Shown: positions 1 through 9,000 of the stretch, one piece after another
Position numbering within the stretch: the first letter of the stretch is position 1
How the letters are laid out: every line of letters begins with the position of its first letter
NCBI GenBank assembly: GCA_018061025.1
Contig: JAGOUY010000008.1
Coordinates: 1-64,000, forward strand
Origin: Patescibacteria group bacterium
Lineage (GTDB): Bacteria > Patescibacteriota > Patescibacteriia > 2-12-FULL-60-25
DNA length: 64,000 nt
Direction of reading: 5' to 3'
Translations under genes and position numbers: made by a program
Notes under the pieces: model-generated
Seen by the model: only the letters and a program-made list of their open reading frames with translations
The model's database searches: none
Told to the model about the DNA's origin: nothing

Positions 1-48
1 GGAGAGGAGAGGAGAGGAGAGGAGAGGAGAGGAGAGGAGAGGAGAGGA
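1..48. repeat. GGAGA pentanucleotide tandem repeat
   Basis: About nine and a half uninterrupted copies of the 5-mer GGAGA open the window, so the true length is unknown. On the minus strand the repeat reads TCTCC. That has no stop in any frame, so it extends the open frame of the BrkB-like gene. A 5-bp unit inside or at the end of a coding frame can shift it by slippage; it may also simply be a contig-edge repeat. Confidence 0.9.
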
Positions 49-907
49 GGGACCAGGGATTCACGCTACACGATTCACGTTTCACGAATCTTTGTTCCGC
101 ATTCACGATTTCTGCTCCGAACAGGAATACTTGAGCGGAGTAATAAATCCAAAGGAGGAGGGCGACGAGGGAGCCGGCGGCTCCGTAGGCGGATTGGACG
201 CTGCTATGGGATAGATAAAAGCCGAAGACGTATTTTTCTATCGCTAGAACGAGAGAGGTGAAGATAGCGCCACGCCAGACATTTTTCCAGGGAATGTGGG
301 TATCAGGAAGTGTTTTGAATAGGATCCCGAATAGTAAGGTGCTTACCCCTAATGAAATGAGTTGGGTAAGAATCGCGTACAGCGTGGTTGAACCACGTAT
401 CATGTCTAACAGGTACGTGGGAGTTGAGCTCAGGAGGGTGCTTATGCTCAGCGACAAGATGAAGAAGAAACTCGTAAAAATAACCAATAAAAATAAGCCC
501 GCATAGCGTTTTACGATTTCTCGCCAAGGAATTTTTCGTGGAGGAATTTCCCAGATAATGTCGAGGGCGATTTTTAATTGTTTGAATACGCCTATGGAGC
601 CTACGATGGTTAATAAACTACCTATCAAAAATGCAGGCCCACTCTGAGAAGCGACCTTTCCTCCTTCGAGCATAGATTGTATGAGCTCCGTTGCATCCTT
701 GCCGACAAACACGCGTATTTGTTGGAGTAGTTCTGTGCTCGAGTCTTGATAGAGGGCTCCAACGAGTGCCAGGACTACGAGAAGGAGGGGAGTGATCGAG
801 AAGATCGCGTGATAGGTTAAAGCGGCGGCGAGATTGGAACCGCGGTCTTCTTTCCAGCCAGCGTATGCTTTCTTAAGGAGCATCTTTATAGATGGTTGAG
901 CTGACAT
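1..907 (-). CDS. YihY/BrkB family inner-membrane protein (3' end not seen)
   Basis: Reading leftward from ATG at 907, the frame stays open to the window edge (about 302 codons). The N-terminus MSAQPSIKMLLKKAYAGWKE is followed by the family's LAAALTYHAIFSITPLLLV-type first helix. Further hydrophobic helices follow, then the C-terminal SAYGAAGSLVALLLWIYYSA and QVFLFGAEIVNAEQRF, typical of YihY/BrkB proteins (usually about 290 residues, probably polytopic; function not settled). After that motif the frame runs through GTGAATCG-type repeated words and then the GGAGA repeat, so the true C-terminus is unclear. No Shine-Dalgarno site is obvious. It lies 12 nt downstream of the YqjE-like gene. Confidence 0.8.
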   Translation of the reverse strand, partial: MSAQPSIKMLLKKAYAGWKEDRGSNLAAALTYHAIFSITPLLLVVLALVGALYQDSSTELLQQIRVFVGKDATELIQSMLEGGKVASQSGPAFLIGSLLTIVGSIGVFKQLKIALDIIWEIPPRKIPWREIVKRYAGLFLLVIFTSFFFILSLSISTLLSSTPTYLLDMIRGSTTLYAILTQLISLGVSTLLFGILFKTLPDTHIPWKNVWRGAIFTSLVLAIEKYVFGFYLSHSSVQSAYGAAGSLVALLLWIYYSAQVFLFGAEIVNAEQRFVKRESCSVNPWSLLSSPLLSSPLLSSPL

Positions 908-919
908 AGGCCTATCTAT

Positions 920-1243
920 TCATGCCTGTTCGGGACGGTATTTCTTTTTAAGGATTGTTAATCCAGCTCCTAAAAATCCTCCGCCCGCGATGGTTGTAAC
1001 GAGGGAGGTCCAAAGCGCGGGAATGCTCCAGTCTGAGCCGTGCAGCAACTGTAGAAAGAGAGAGGCGGTAAGGAATAATAATGTCAGCATGAAGCACGGT
1101 AGGCTCAAGATGATGCAGCCTAAGCCCAGGCTTAATTGGCGAAGGTAGGGAGCGACAGGGGCCAGAGCGTGTGTCACACGAGAAGATACCGCTTCACCAG
1201 TACGTTCAAGAAGATATTTTATGGCTAATTGGAGAATAGGCAT
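920..1243 (-). CDS. YqjE-like/phage-holin-superfamily small membrane protein
   Basis: A 107-residue protein (start MPILQLAIKYLLERTGEA) has an amphipathic N-terminal part and two hydrophobic segments: one around LGLGCIILSLPCFMLTLLFL, the other near the C-terminus (LWTSLVTTIAGGGFLGAGL). It ends in a basic tail. This matches the two-helix YqjE/putative-holin family. In enterobacteria YqjE is encoded next to YqjD, as here (the next gene upstream is YqjD-like). A TTG start 12 nt upstream is possible, but it would lie in an inverted repeat. Function unknown; holin activity is not implied. Confidence 0.6.
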   Translation of the reverse strand: MPILQLAIKYLLERTGEAVSSRVTHALAPVAPYLRQLSLGLGCIILSLPCFMLTLLFLTASLFLQLLHGSDWSIPALWTSLVTTIAGGGFLGAGLTILKKKYRPEQA

Positions 1244-1252
1244 AACAACAGA

Positions 1253-1295
1253 CAACCTGGGAGTCTATAGGTTTTATGTATAGGTTCCCAGGTTG
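1253..1295. other. Inverted repeat between YqjD-like and YqjE-like genes
   Basis: CAACCTGGGA (1253-1262) pairs perfectly with TCCCAGGTTG (1286-1295) around a 23-nt loop that contains two copies of CTATA-type words. No T-run follows on the minus strand, so it looks like an intercistronic mRNA hairpin rather than a terminator. It would occlude the alternative TTG start of the downstream gene. Confidence 0.6.
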
Positions 1296-1309
1296 ATAAA
1301 GATGGTGAG

Positions 1310-1636
1310 TTAATCGCGACGACGACGGCAACCGCCTGAGAGGATAAGGGCTGCGAACGCTCCAATAGCTGCGGCAATCCCTGCGACGTGCCAAGGGTTT
1401 TGGCGTGCGTAACGATCTGCGTAGCGCGTTGCTTTATCTACTTGTTCACGAACTTCTTGACCCTTGTCTTGCGCTTCTTCTTTGAAGTCGTTCCATTGTT
1501 CTTTGGCTTGGCCGATATAACGTTCGCCTTCTTGTTTGATGGCGTTCATGGTTTCTTGGGATTTGGTGGCGAGGGTAGATATGTCTGAGGTGGAGGAGCT
1601 GTGTTGATTTGTCGTGCTGTTATTCTTGTTGTCCAT
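1310..1636 (-). CDS. YqjD/ElaB/DUF883-like membrane-anchored protein
   Basis: A 108-residue protein from ATG at 1636 has a Ser/Thr/Asn-rich N-terminus, then a charged coiled-coil region (AKEQWNDFKEEAQDKG, VREQVDKATRYADRYAR). The signature NPWHVAGIAAAIGAFAALIL forms a single C-terminal membrane helix, followed by GGCRRRRD. This layout is that of the YqjD/ElaB family, C-tail-anchored proteins that bind ribosomes in E. coli (family knowledge). An upstream in-frame start at 1699 would add 21 unlikely residues. The partner YqjE-like gene follows across a hairpin. Confidence 0.75.
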   Translation of the reverse strand: MDNKNNSTTNQHSSSTSDISTLATKSQETMNAIKQEGERYIGQAKEQWNDFKEEAQDKGQEVREQVDKATRYADRYARQNPWHVAGIAAAIGAFAALILSGGCRRRRD

Positions 1637-1755
1637 ATAAGTAGTGATAGGAATAAGAGCCTGTTCTTCTATTGCATGCCTATTTAGGGGGGATGTCAAG
1701 CGTTATGTAAGCTGTCTTCGTATTTATGCGTATTATGTGCTATTATTTCCTTAAT

Positions 1756-2205
1756 ATGCATCTTCTCTTTGATGCCAAAACAAAGATATTTTGGGGAGAG
1801 GTTCAAGAAAAGAACGGGAAGATTGTTGTGATTGTTCCGAATGCGCAAGGGAAAAAGCGCTTGACCACTTTACTATCGGAATGGCAAGTGCAGGGGATTG
1901 AGGTTCTTCGTTCTGTGACACGCACAGAAGGAAAGACGGTGACAACGCAATTTGTCCATGAACGGGTTCTTTTTTCAGATGTTCATGCCTTTGAAGCCTT
2001 GCAGATCTCTGCGTCTCGGTATGGTCTTGAGCTTTGCTCTCTTCCCGATGCGGCAGCTCCTTATTGGAATGAGCTCGTTACGTGGCCGATGAGTCATGGG
2101 ATGAAACAAGATCTTGCTTTTTTCATTCAACAATTTTTTCCTGAGATGAAAGCAGCCTGGCCGAAACGATGGGAAGAATTACGTCTAGAGATGAAAGGGG
2201 TATGA
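1756..2205 (+). CDS. Hypothetical protein, coupled to metallopeptidase gene
   Basis: A 149-residue soluble protein starting MHLLFDAKTKIFWGEVQ. It has no signal peptide or membrane segment and no family that I recognise. The N-terminal half looks like a small beta-rich domain (FWGEVQEKNGKIVVIVPN); the C-terminal half is helical and Trp-rich. An upstream in-frame ATG (1726) would add ten residues. Its stop overlaps the start of the next gene as ATGA, so the two are almost surely translated together and may work together, for example as partner or inhibitor (inference). Confidence 0.6.
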   Translation: MHLLFDAKTKIFWGEVQEKNGKIVVIVPNAQGKKRLTTLLSEWQVQGIEVLRSVTRTEGKTVTTQFVHERVLFSDVHAFEALQISASRYGLELCSLPDAAAPYWNELVTWPMSHGMKQDLAFFIQQFFPEMKAAWPKRWEELRLEMKGV

Positions 2206-3848
2206 GCGCTGAGTCGTTAGCTGGATTTCATAAGCCTGTTAGTGAGAAGCGGGCGGAGCAGGTATTAGCTGATCGCAAAGCTAAATCTTGGATGGAGAGT
2301 GTGTTGGAATTCCAGCGTTCTTCTAAGGGTGCGTTAGCATGGAAATTGTTTCTTGGATTGCAGACTATGGGTGGCATCGGCGTCACGGTCGATCGAGTGT
2401 CGGCGATCCGTGAAACCATCGAGGCAAGGGCTCACAGTGGAGAGGCGACTGTTTCTGAACCGGTTTCTGATTTTAAAATTGATAATGCATTTCAAGAAGT
2501 TGGTTTTTCTCCTGTTGTTTTGCAGACGGGGGTAAGAGAAGCTTTTGGTTCTTTAGCGGGAATAAATGTTCATCGTATTGAGTATCGTTCACAGCATATC
2601 CCTATGCCCGCGTCTTATCGCGGTACGTCTCCTTATGAAGCGGGACATTGCACGCTCTCTGAAGATAAAGGAGTACGATCTCACATTGTCCTCACCGTAG
2701 ATGCCGCAGAAGGACAGTCGGTTCGTTCTTTTAGTCACACCTTATTTCATGAAGCTGCACATGCAATTGATCCGGAGAATGCCGATCAGATCCCTGAACG
2801 GATAAAAGTTCGATTACAGGGTGCTTTACAGGAAGTTGTACATGATAACAGTACCACGATTTATAGCTATATAAACGCGTATGAAGGGGGTTCTTCTTCA
2901 GAACAAGAGGAGGATAGGCTTCAACGCAAAGAATTATTTGCTGAATTAATGGCGGATGCGCTTACGATGGAGCCGTTGGCGGCAAATGATCCTTTATTAC
3001 GCCAGCCCGTGAATGTACAGTTCACGCATCGTTTAGCGAGGAAATATAATAAGCCTTTGGACGAAATGATGCCGTATGGCTGGATTCTTGGATTGGTGGG
3101 TGATTGGAGAGGATCGGACTTTTTTCAACATGGTCAAGAGGCACACCAGCGGTTAGTGACAAGATTAGAAGCGGATCGGGGGAGGGTGCAGCAAGAGCAT
3201 TTTTCTGAAAGGGTTTCGAGTGAGCTGGGGAGATTGGCTTTGCCCTCATTGGATCAAGCAATTCAAAGATGGGTGCAAGCTCCTGAAGATCAAGCAAGGT
3301 CAAATGCAAAGCAAAGGGTGGATGATGTATTGGATGGACAGGATCGTTTTCGTTCGCCGAGTCTTTCCCAGGCTCAAGCGGCTCTTGCTCGTCGATGGCA
3401 AGGGGTGGTGCGTACTCTTGAGCAGGATCGTGACCGTTACGATCTCTCCTTTTTAACTTCGAGAGGCGTACATGACCCGCAGCTTCGTTATTTATTCTCG
3501 CGTTTGACTCGGACGACGTACGGTAGTCACTCTTCTTTAGAGACTCTTTCATCGCATACACGCCTTGCTTCTCGTGTCATTTCTTCAGAGTCTAAACGGA
3601 GTGAAATTGATTCGATTCATTCCGATGTGGAATTTTTGAACAACATCTTGCGACAGGCGAGTCAGGTTGTGGGGCCGAATGATCCTCAATTCATCGCTTT
3701 CCGATCGGCTGTTTTTGCATGGATTGAAGGGGAGATGAGTGGTGCGTGGCTTTCTGGTATTGAATCACGTGTGCCAGATATGGCGGATGTGTACGAAGAT
3801 ATGTTGGATATGGGGAGTAGAGATCAGGAAGGGAATCGTGAACGTTAA
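2202..3848 (+). CDS. Putative zincin-type metallopeptidase
   Basis: A 548-residue protein, starting MSAESLAG at the ATGA overlap. Residues about 183-187 are HEAAH (context LFHEAAHAIDPE), the HExxH zinc motif. About 60 residues later ELFAELMAD offers a glutamate (about E248) as the third ligand, as in gluzincins. An N-terminal moderately hydrophobic stretch (about 44-63) may touch the membrane; no clear signal peptide is visible. The C-terminal 250 residues are helical and charged, without recognised motifs. The peptidase fold is well supported; the family and substrate are not. An in-frame GTG/ATG region 33 nt upstream lies inside the preceding gene and is less likely as start. Confidence 0.6.
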   Translation: MSAESLAGFHKPVSEKRAEQVLADRKAKSWMESVLEFQRSSKGALAWKLFLGLQTMGGIGVTVDRVSAIRETIEARAHSGEATVSEPVSDFKIDNAFQEVGFSPVVLQTGVREAFGSLAGINVHRIEYRSQHIPMPASYRGTSPYEAGHCTLSEDKGVRSHIVLTVDAAEGQSVRSFSHTLFHEAAHAIDPENADQIPERIKVRLQGALQEVVHDNSTTIYSYINAYEGGSSSEQEEDRLQRKELFAELMADALTMEPLAANDPLLRQPVNVQFTHRLARKYNKPLDEMMPYGWILGLVGDWRGSDFFQHGQEAHQRLVTRLEADRGRVQQEHFSERVSSELGRLALPSLDQAIQRWVQAPEDQARSNAKQRVDDVLDGQDRFRSPSLSQAQAALARRWQGVVRTLEQDRDRYDLSFLTSRGVHDPQLRYLFSRLTRTTYGSHSSLETLSSHTRLASRVISSESKRSEIDSIHSDVEFLNNILRQASQVVGPNDPQFIAFRSAVFAWIEGEMSGAWLSGIESRVPDMADVYEDMLDMGSRDQEGNRER

Positions 3849-3855
3849 CCACGCC

Positions 3856-3885
3856 TTGACAGCATCGACCCTTTTCTTTCATAGT
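3856..3885 (+). promoter_or_regulatory. Promoter of thrS leader
   Basis: TTGACA (3856-3861) is a perfect -35 box. An 18-nt spacer leads to CATAGT (3880-3885), a 4/6 match to TATAAT. It lies 8 nt beyond the stop of the metallopeptidase gene and would start transcription near 3892, just before the T-box-like sequence. Confidence 0.6.
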
Positions 3886-3891
3886 AGATAT

Positions 3892-4030
3892 ATTCTCTGG
3901 CCTCACCAACCAGCGTCGACAGATTAAGAAATGAAGGGGCTGGCTTAGCTGGCAATGCGGGTGGAACCGCCCTGACTCTTGCGAGAGATGGGGTCCCGTG
4001 CGAAACATTTGTTAAGTGTTTCGTTTTTTA
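3892..4030 (+). promoter_or_regulatory. T-box-like riboswitch with terminator, thrS leader
   Basis: The core AATGCGGGTGGAACCGC (3954-3970) matches the T-box consensus. It is followed by a CTCT-TGCG-AGAG hairpin and GTCCC (3993-3997), which can close the antiterminator. A short hairpin at 3897-3913 (CTGG/CCAG) exposes ACC (3905-3907), a threonine codon, as candidate specifier. A strong intrinsic terminator follows: a 10-bp stem (4001-4023) with a 3-nt loop and TTTTTT. The leader is far shorter than classical T-boxes, so stem I must be reduced. The terminator does not visibly overlap the antiterminator, so the switching mechanism is uncertain. Confidence 0.72.
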
Positions 4031-4045
4031 TTTCATCTAGGACCT

Positions 4046-4151
4046 ACGCGTTCGGCGAATAGCTTCGTTGGAGCCTCTGGTGCTCGACGCCGTATGTTCA
4101 ATACGGCTTACTCCGCTCCTCGGTTCCGCCTCGCTCTTCATCCAAACACGT
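4046..4151 (+). promoter_or_regulatory. Structured leader element, copy 1 (thrS)
   Basis: This is the first of two copies of a ~106-nt sequence; the other is at 49620-49726 before the HU gene. The outer arms are ACGCGTTCGG (4046-4055) and CCAAACACGT (4142-4151), 8 of 10 positions pairing. An internal 7-bp hairpin is GCCGTAT/ATACGGC. The interior (about 86 nt) is close to 85% identical to copy 2, while the arms differ in sequence but still pair. The element abuts the thrS start codon at 4152. Confidence 0.7.
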
Positions 4152-5972
4152 ATGCCCTACTCATCTTCCTTATCTTCTATGTTCCCTATCGAGACACGTC
4201 GTCATAGTGCGGCGCATGTGATGGCAGCAGCGATCAAGCGTTTGTTTCCTGAGGTAAAATTAGGAGTCGGTCCTGTGGTTGAACATGGGTTTTATTATGA
4301 TATCGATCTTGGTCGCTCGGTCACGCCGGAGGATCTCCAAGCAATTGATAAGATGATGAAGCGGATTGTTTCCGAGAATCCGGCCTTTACTCGTGAAGAG
4401 CTGTCTTTGGATGAGGCGATTACTTTATTTCAGGGAATGGGGCAGGTGTACAAGGTTGAATTGCTTACCGATCTTAAAACCAAGGGGACGACGAAGGTAT
4501 CGGTGGAAGAAGCGCAGGATGTGGATCCTCAGAATGTGGGAGTGGCTTCTATCTATCGAACAGGAGATTTTGTCGATTTGTGTCGTGGGCCGCATGTCAC
4601 GGAGGCGAAGGAGATTGGCACTTGGAAGTTGAAAAATGTGGCGGGTGCCTATTGGCGTGGGAAGGAAACGAATCCACAGATGCAGCGTATTTATGGTCTT
4701 TGTTTCGCGACCAAAGAGGAATTGGTGGCGCATGAAACGATGATGGCGGAAGCAGAGAAACGCGACCATCGTAAGTTGGGGTTCGAATTGGATTTGTTTG
4801 CCTTTTCTCCGCTCGTCGGATCTGGGTTGCCGTTATTCACCTCTAAAGGGGTCACGATTCGTGAGTTGCTTACAAATTTTGTCTGGGAGCTCATGAAGCC
4901 GTATGGCTATGAACGTGTTTGGATCCCTCATATCACAAAATCTGACTTGTATAAGACGTCTGGGCATTGGGATAAGTTTGAGGATGATTTGTTCCATGTT
5001 TCGAGCAAAAAGACAGATGAGGAATTTGTCTTGAAGCCGATGAATTGTCCACACCATACCCAGATTTATGCTTCAAAGCCTCGGAGCTATCGTGATTTGC
5101 CGATTCGCATGAGTGAGGTGACGACGGTGTATCGCGATGAGAATACCGGCCAGTTGCAGGGGCTTACGCGCGTGCGTTCGATTACGCAGGATGATGCGCA
5201 TGTGTTTTGTCGGCCTGACCAGGTACAAGATGAGGCGTTGGCGATTTATCATATTGCAGAGAAATTTTACGCAGGATTTGGCATGTCATTCCACCGTGTA
5301 CGTTTGAGTGTGCGCGACCCGCAGAAGCCGGAGAAGTATTTAGGCGGAGACGAGGCCTGGAATTCGGCCGAGAAGGCGCTGGCCGACGTTATGCGAGGCG
5401 TTGGACGTGAAGTGGAGATCGGAGAAGGGGAGGCGGCCTTCTACGGCCCTAAGCTCGATTTTATGGCCAAGGATGCGATTGGGCGTGAATGGCAGCTTGC
5501 TACTATCCAGCTAGACTTTAACCAGCCTGAGCGCTTTGGCCTTGAGTATGCGGATGCGGATGGAACGAAGAAACGGCCCATTATGGTTCATCGTGCGATC
5601 TTGGGTTCGGTTGAGCGCTTCATGGGAGTTCTGATCGAGCATTTTGCGGGAGCATTCCCTGTTTGGCTCGCGCCGGTGCAGATCGCGATTTTGCCGGTCG
5701 CAGACCGTCATGTGGAATTTGCCCAGGTATTGGCGAAAGAATTGGGTCAGCATGACTTGCGTGTGCATGTGGATAGTTCGACGGAATCTGTGGGGAAGAA
5801 GATTCGGAATGCCGAGAAGGCGAAGTATCCCGTGATGTTGGTGGTGGGAGATAAGGAGATGGACGGTGGACCGTTAACGGTGCGTAGACGTGGGCAGGCG
5901 GAGCAGGAGATGATTGAGAAAGCGGTGTTTGTTGAGCAGATTGTTAAAGAGGTGAAGGAGCGAGCGTTGTAG
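4152..5972 (+). CDS. thrS: Threonyl-tRNA synthetase without TGS domain
   Basis: A class II synthetase of 606 residues that charges tRNA-Thr. The editing domain begins almost at the N-terminus: HSAAH (H18, H22) and DFVDLCRGPHV supply the HxxxH and Cys/His motifs. Catalytic motif 2 is YRDENTGQLQGLTRVR, MNCPHH supplies a zinc ligand, and HRAILGSVERF is motif 3; the C-terminal part is the anticodon-binding domain (VGDKEMDGGPLTVRRRG). The usual N-terminal TGS domain (about 60 residues) is absent. Start chosen at ATG 4152 (MPYSSSLSS), directly after the structured leader; ATG 4179 is an alternative. Likely controlled by the T-box. Confidence 0.95.
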   Translation: MPYSSSLSSMFPIETRRHSAAHVMAAAIKRLFPEVKLGVGPVVEHGFYYDIDLGRSVTPEDLQAIDKMMKRIVSENPAFTREELSLDEAITLFQGMGQVYKVELLTDLKTKGTTKVSVEEAQDVDPQNVGVASIYRTGDFVDLCRGPHVTEAKEIGTWKLKNVAGAYWRGKETNPQMQRIYGLCFATKEELVAHETMMAEAEKRDHRKLGFELDLFAFSPLVGSGLPLFTSKGVTIRELLTNFVWELMKPYGYERVWIPHITKSDLYKTSGHWDKFEDDLFHVSSKKTDEEFVLKPMNCPHHTQIYASKPRSYRDLPIRMSEVTTVYRDENTGQLQGLTRVRSITQDDAHVFCRPDQVQDEALAIYHIAEKFYAGFGMSFHRVRLSVRDPQKPEKYLGGDEAWNSAEKALADVMRGVGREVEIGEGEAAFYGPKLDFMAKDAIGREWQLATIQLDFNQPERFGLEYADADGTKKRPIMVHRAILGSVERFMGVLIEHFAGAFPVWLAPVQIAILPVADRHVEFAQVLAKELGQHDLRVHVDSSTESVGKKIRNAEKAKYPVMLVVGDKEMDGGPLTVRRRGQAEQEMIEKAVFVEQIVKEVKERAL

Positions 5973-5988
5973 TCAGGCAAGACGTATA

Positions 5989-6020
5989 AAAAACACTCTG
6001 ATATATCAGAGTGTTTTTTT
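5989..6020. terminator. Intrinsic terminator, bidirectional
   Basis: The stem AACACTCTGATA/TATCAGAGTGTT lies between an A-run and a run of seven T. It serves thrS on the plus strand and the coiled-coil gene ending at 6032 on the minus strand. Confidence 0.9.
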
Positions 6021-6031
6021 GTTATTGGGGC

Positions 6032-9000
6032 TTACGCAGCTCGTGCAAGGTCGGCTTGAATATTTTTTAATGTGACTTTCACCTCATCTTTTAGATCCAG
6101 ATTTTGTTCTATGCTACGTAAGCGTTCGCGGTAATTATGCACGAGCCTCTTTTTAGATACAGGCTCCATTTCTAAGGCTCTCAGTTGCATGGCCGCTTCC
6201 ACTGAATGAACGAGGTTCGCATGTATTTCTTTTACTGTCTTACCGCCTAGGTCTCTTTTTATTCCCCTGAGGTCTGCTTGAGCCTGTTCACGTTCTTCGC
6301 GAGTTTTTCCCGCGGAAGCTTTTGCTTCTAGGGTTTTTAGCTGACGTAACGACGCATCTTTTATATCTTCTATCCCTTTTCTATCTTCCGGGGTTAATTC
6401 AAATTTCTGTAGTAGACCTATGTTTGAACTCTCTAGTTTTGTTACGGGATAGTAGATTTCATCCACTTCCTCCATTGCCTTCTCCAGAAGTTGGCTGTCC
6501 TCTGGGGTGATTTGTTTTTGAACGGCAAGAACTTCTTTTATGAATTCCTTACGGAGATTGTTTTTGTCTTTATCTGTTAGCGTTTGTCCGTCAGGAGATT
6601 TTCCTGTTAATAGATAATTTGATACTTCACGACCCTGATCTCGTACTCTTTTCAAGGTATCTACAGCTTGTTCAAACCGACTTTTTTCGTTGAAGCGTTT
6701 GTCGAGTGTCTTTGAAGACTCTGCAAAGCCACCTTGCCTTCCAGCGATACGCGCTTTTTCAAATACAGGAATATCCCGTTCTACGGCAGTTCTTTGTTGC
6801 TCGGCCTCTTCATATCGTTCGAGAGCGGTTTCGTATTGCTGCTTAAGAGTAGCGATTTCGCGTCGATTCTTTATCTTGGTCCATACGGAACTGATCCAGG
6901 ATTTTTTCTCTGGTTCGGCAATCACGCCTGGTTCCCCGGGGATCTCTACGGTTTCTCCTTGTTGGGCTAGTGCTTTCACTATAGTTCTTAGGTCTTTTTT
7001 ATATTCTTGTGCTCTCATTTTATATACTTGGGCATTTGCCTCACGTGTCTGTGCTCGCTCGGTTTTGGCTACTTCGTGCTCAGTAATAAGTTGATCTTCC
7101 TCTAGGGTTTTTGAGTCTAGTGATCCGCTTGTTCGAAAAGGCAGGAATGCTTCGCGTGTACCGGATATTCTTCCATTGTCGTTCTCTTCTTCCGTGGAAG
7201 TTGTTTGCATTGTTTCCAAGCGTCTTGCCAAGGCAGCTCTTCCACGTTCGAGTTGCTGGCGTATTGGACTTGACATCGTTGTTCCATCCGCTGCTCGTCC
7301 TGTTTTAATCATCGCGTCTATTTGATCGACACGTCCTATTAACGACTCTCGTGTTTGACCAGGTAGGCGACGAGGTGGAATGCCTCGTTCTCCAGGCGGA
7401 GCGACGTATTTATTCCATGAGGTAGTGTCTACGTCCTCTTCTTGAGGAATGACTACATCGGCCAATTCTTTTTCGTCTACTATGTGTGCTTCTGGGGTGT
7501 ATGAGTAGTTCAGCCCCAGATTCCCAACCCCCTTTTGTTCTTTTGCTTCTTTTTCCGCGTCAAATAACTTTCTGAGCCTACTTAAGGCATCAATTCGTTC
7601 ATCGATTAATTTTTTATCATTTAGATTAGTATCGTCTTCTTTGTCTGCTCGTAAGCTTATAATCCGTTCTCGGATCTCATATGAAGCGTCAGGGAAGCGG
7701 TTTCTGTATTGATATTCTTCTTCCCATGCCTCATCAAATTTTGCTTTAAGTTGATGTTTCTCTCGTTCAGCGAGTTTTAACGCTTTTATCGCGTCTTTTC
7801 GCATTTCGCTGTCGTGGACTTCCTCCAGTTTTACTTGCAATCTTGATATTTCTTCGTCTAGCTTCCCTATTTTTTCGCCAATTTCACCACAGATGTCGTC
7901 AAGCTTATCTATATGATCTTGACGTTTTTCGGGATCTAAAATGATGCCTAATGACTCTGCGAGGGTCTCCATTTCTTTGGGTCGATCTGCTCCTGTTTCT
8001 TTGTTCTCTAAAACAGCCCCTTCTCTTCTTGGAAGTGGGGGAGGGAGGAGTTTTTTTAGGTGTTCTAAATCATTAATTTCTCCATCTACCGAGGCGCGAT
8101 CCTTTGGATCGTTCTCTCGGGCTATGCGGAGCATTTGAAGACGGGCCTCTAATTCTTCTTGAGCGGTAGGAAATATCGCGGCTTCATTATATCTATCTGC
8201 TGCGTTGTCATAACGATTTTTTATCTTTTCGCGACGTTCTTTTAGTGGTTTAATTTCTTTTTCTAGCTGATCGTGTACTTTAAAGATACGAGTTTTTGCT
8301 AATCTATCCTCAAGTGGTTCAATTTCTTTATCGACTTCAACAAAAGCTGTCCCAATATCTCTTATTTCATTTTGAATAGCGATAATATTCGCCTCTCGTT
8401 CCCCGTGGTCTAGAATAATTCCAAGGCGTTCCGCCAATCTCTCTCTTATCGCACCAGAGGTTTCTCTTTTTGGGAGTGGGGGAGGCCCTTTCGGATCTTC
8501 TTCATTCGCTAATAACTCTTTCATCTGTTCAAGGTCAGCAAATGTGTTGTGGAGCTGTCGAAGACGTATGGCGTTCTTGGGATTTGTTCGAGCTATCTCA
8601 TCAATCGTTTCTGCCATGTTGAACTCAACCTCCTCTGCGGCGGTTGGGTATTCGAGGAGGGTGTCTTTTTCGTCTCGAGGCTCGTTGAGTTCTTTCGAAA
8701 GGAGAGCGAGTCTTTTTTTCGTCTCCTTTATTCTTCCGCTAAGGCTTTCTTTATTACTATCGGTAATATCTTCTGTATCTCTTAGGGTTTCTTCATCTCC
8801 TGCGAGGAGTTCTTCGAGTCGTGCTTCTTCTGCGACTTTAGCCGGATCGATTATGGCTTCAAGCTCTTGAAGGCGAGCGGCGCGCGCCTCTGGAGAGAGA
8901 ATAATTCCGTATTTATTGGCAAGGCTCTCTAAAAGAGCCTGTCCTTCAAGAGCGGGTTTTTGTTCCACTTTTTTCTTAGACCGTGATGGTTTTGGGCGTT

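Noticed and set aside
1..48. Reading the GGAGA repeat as a CRISPR or minisatellite array
   Set aside because: No spacers are present; a 5-bp unit is a simple microsatellite.
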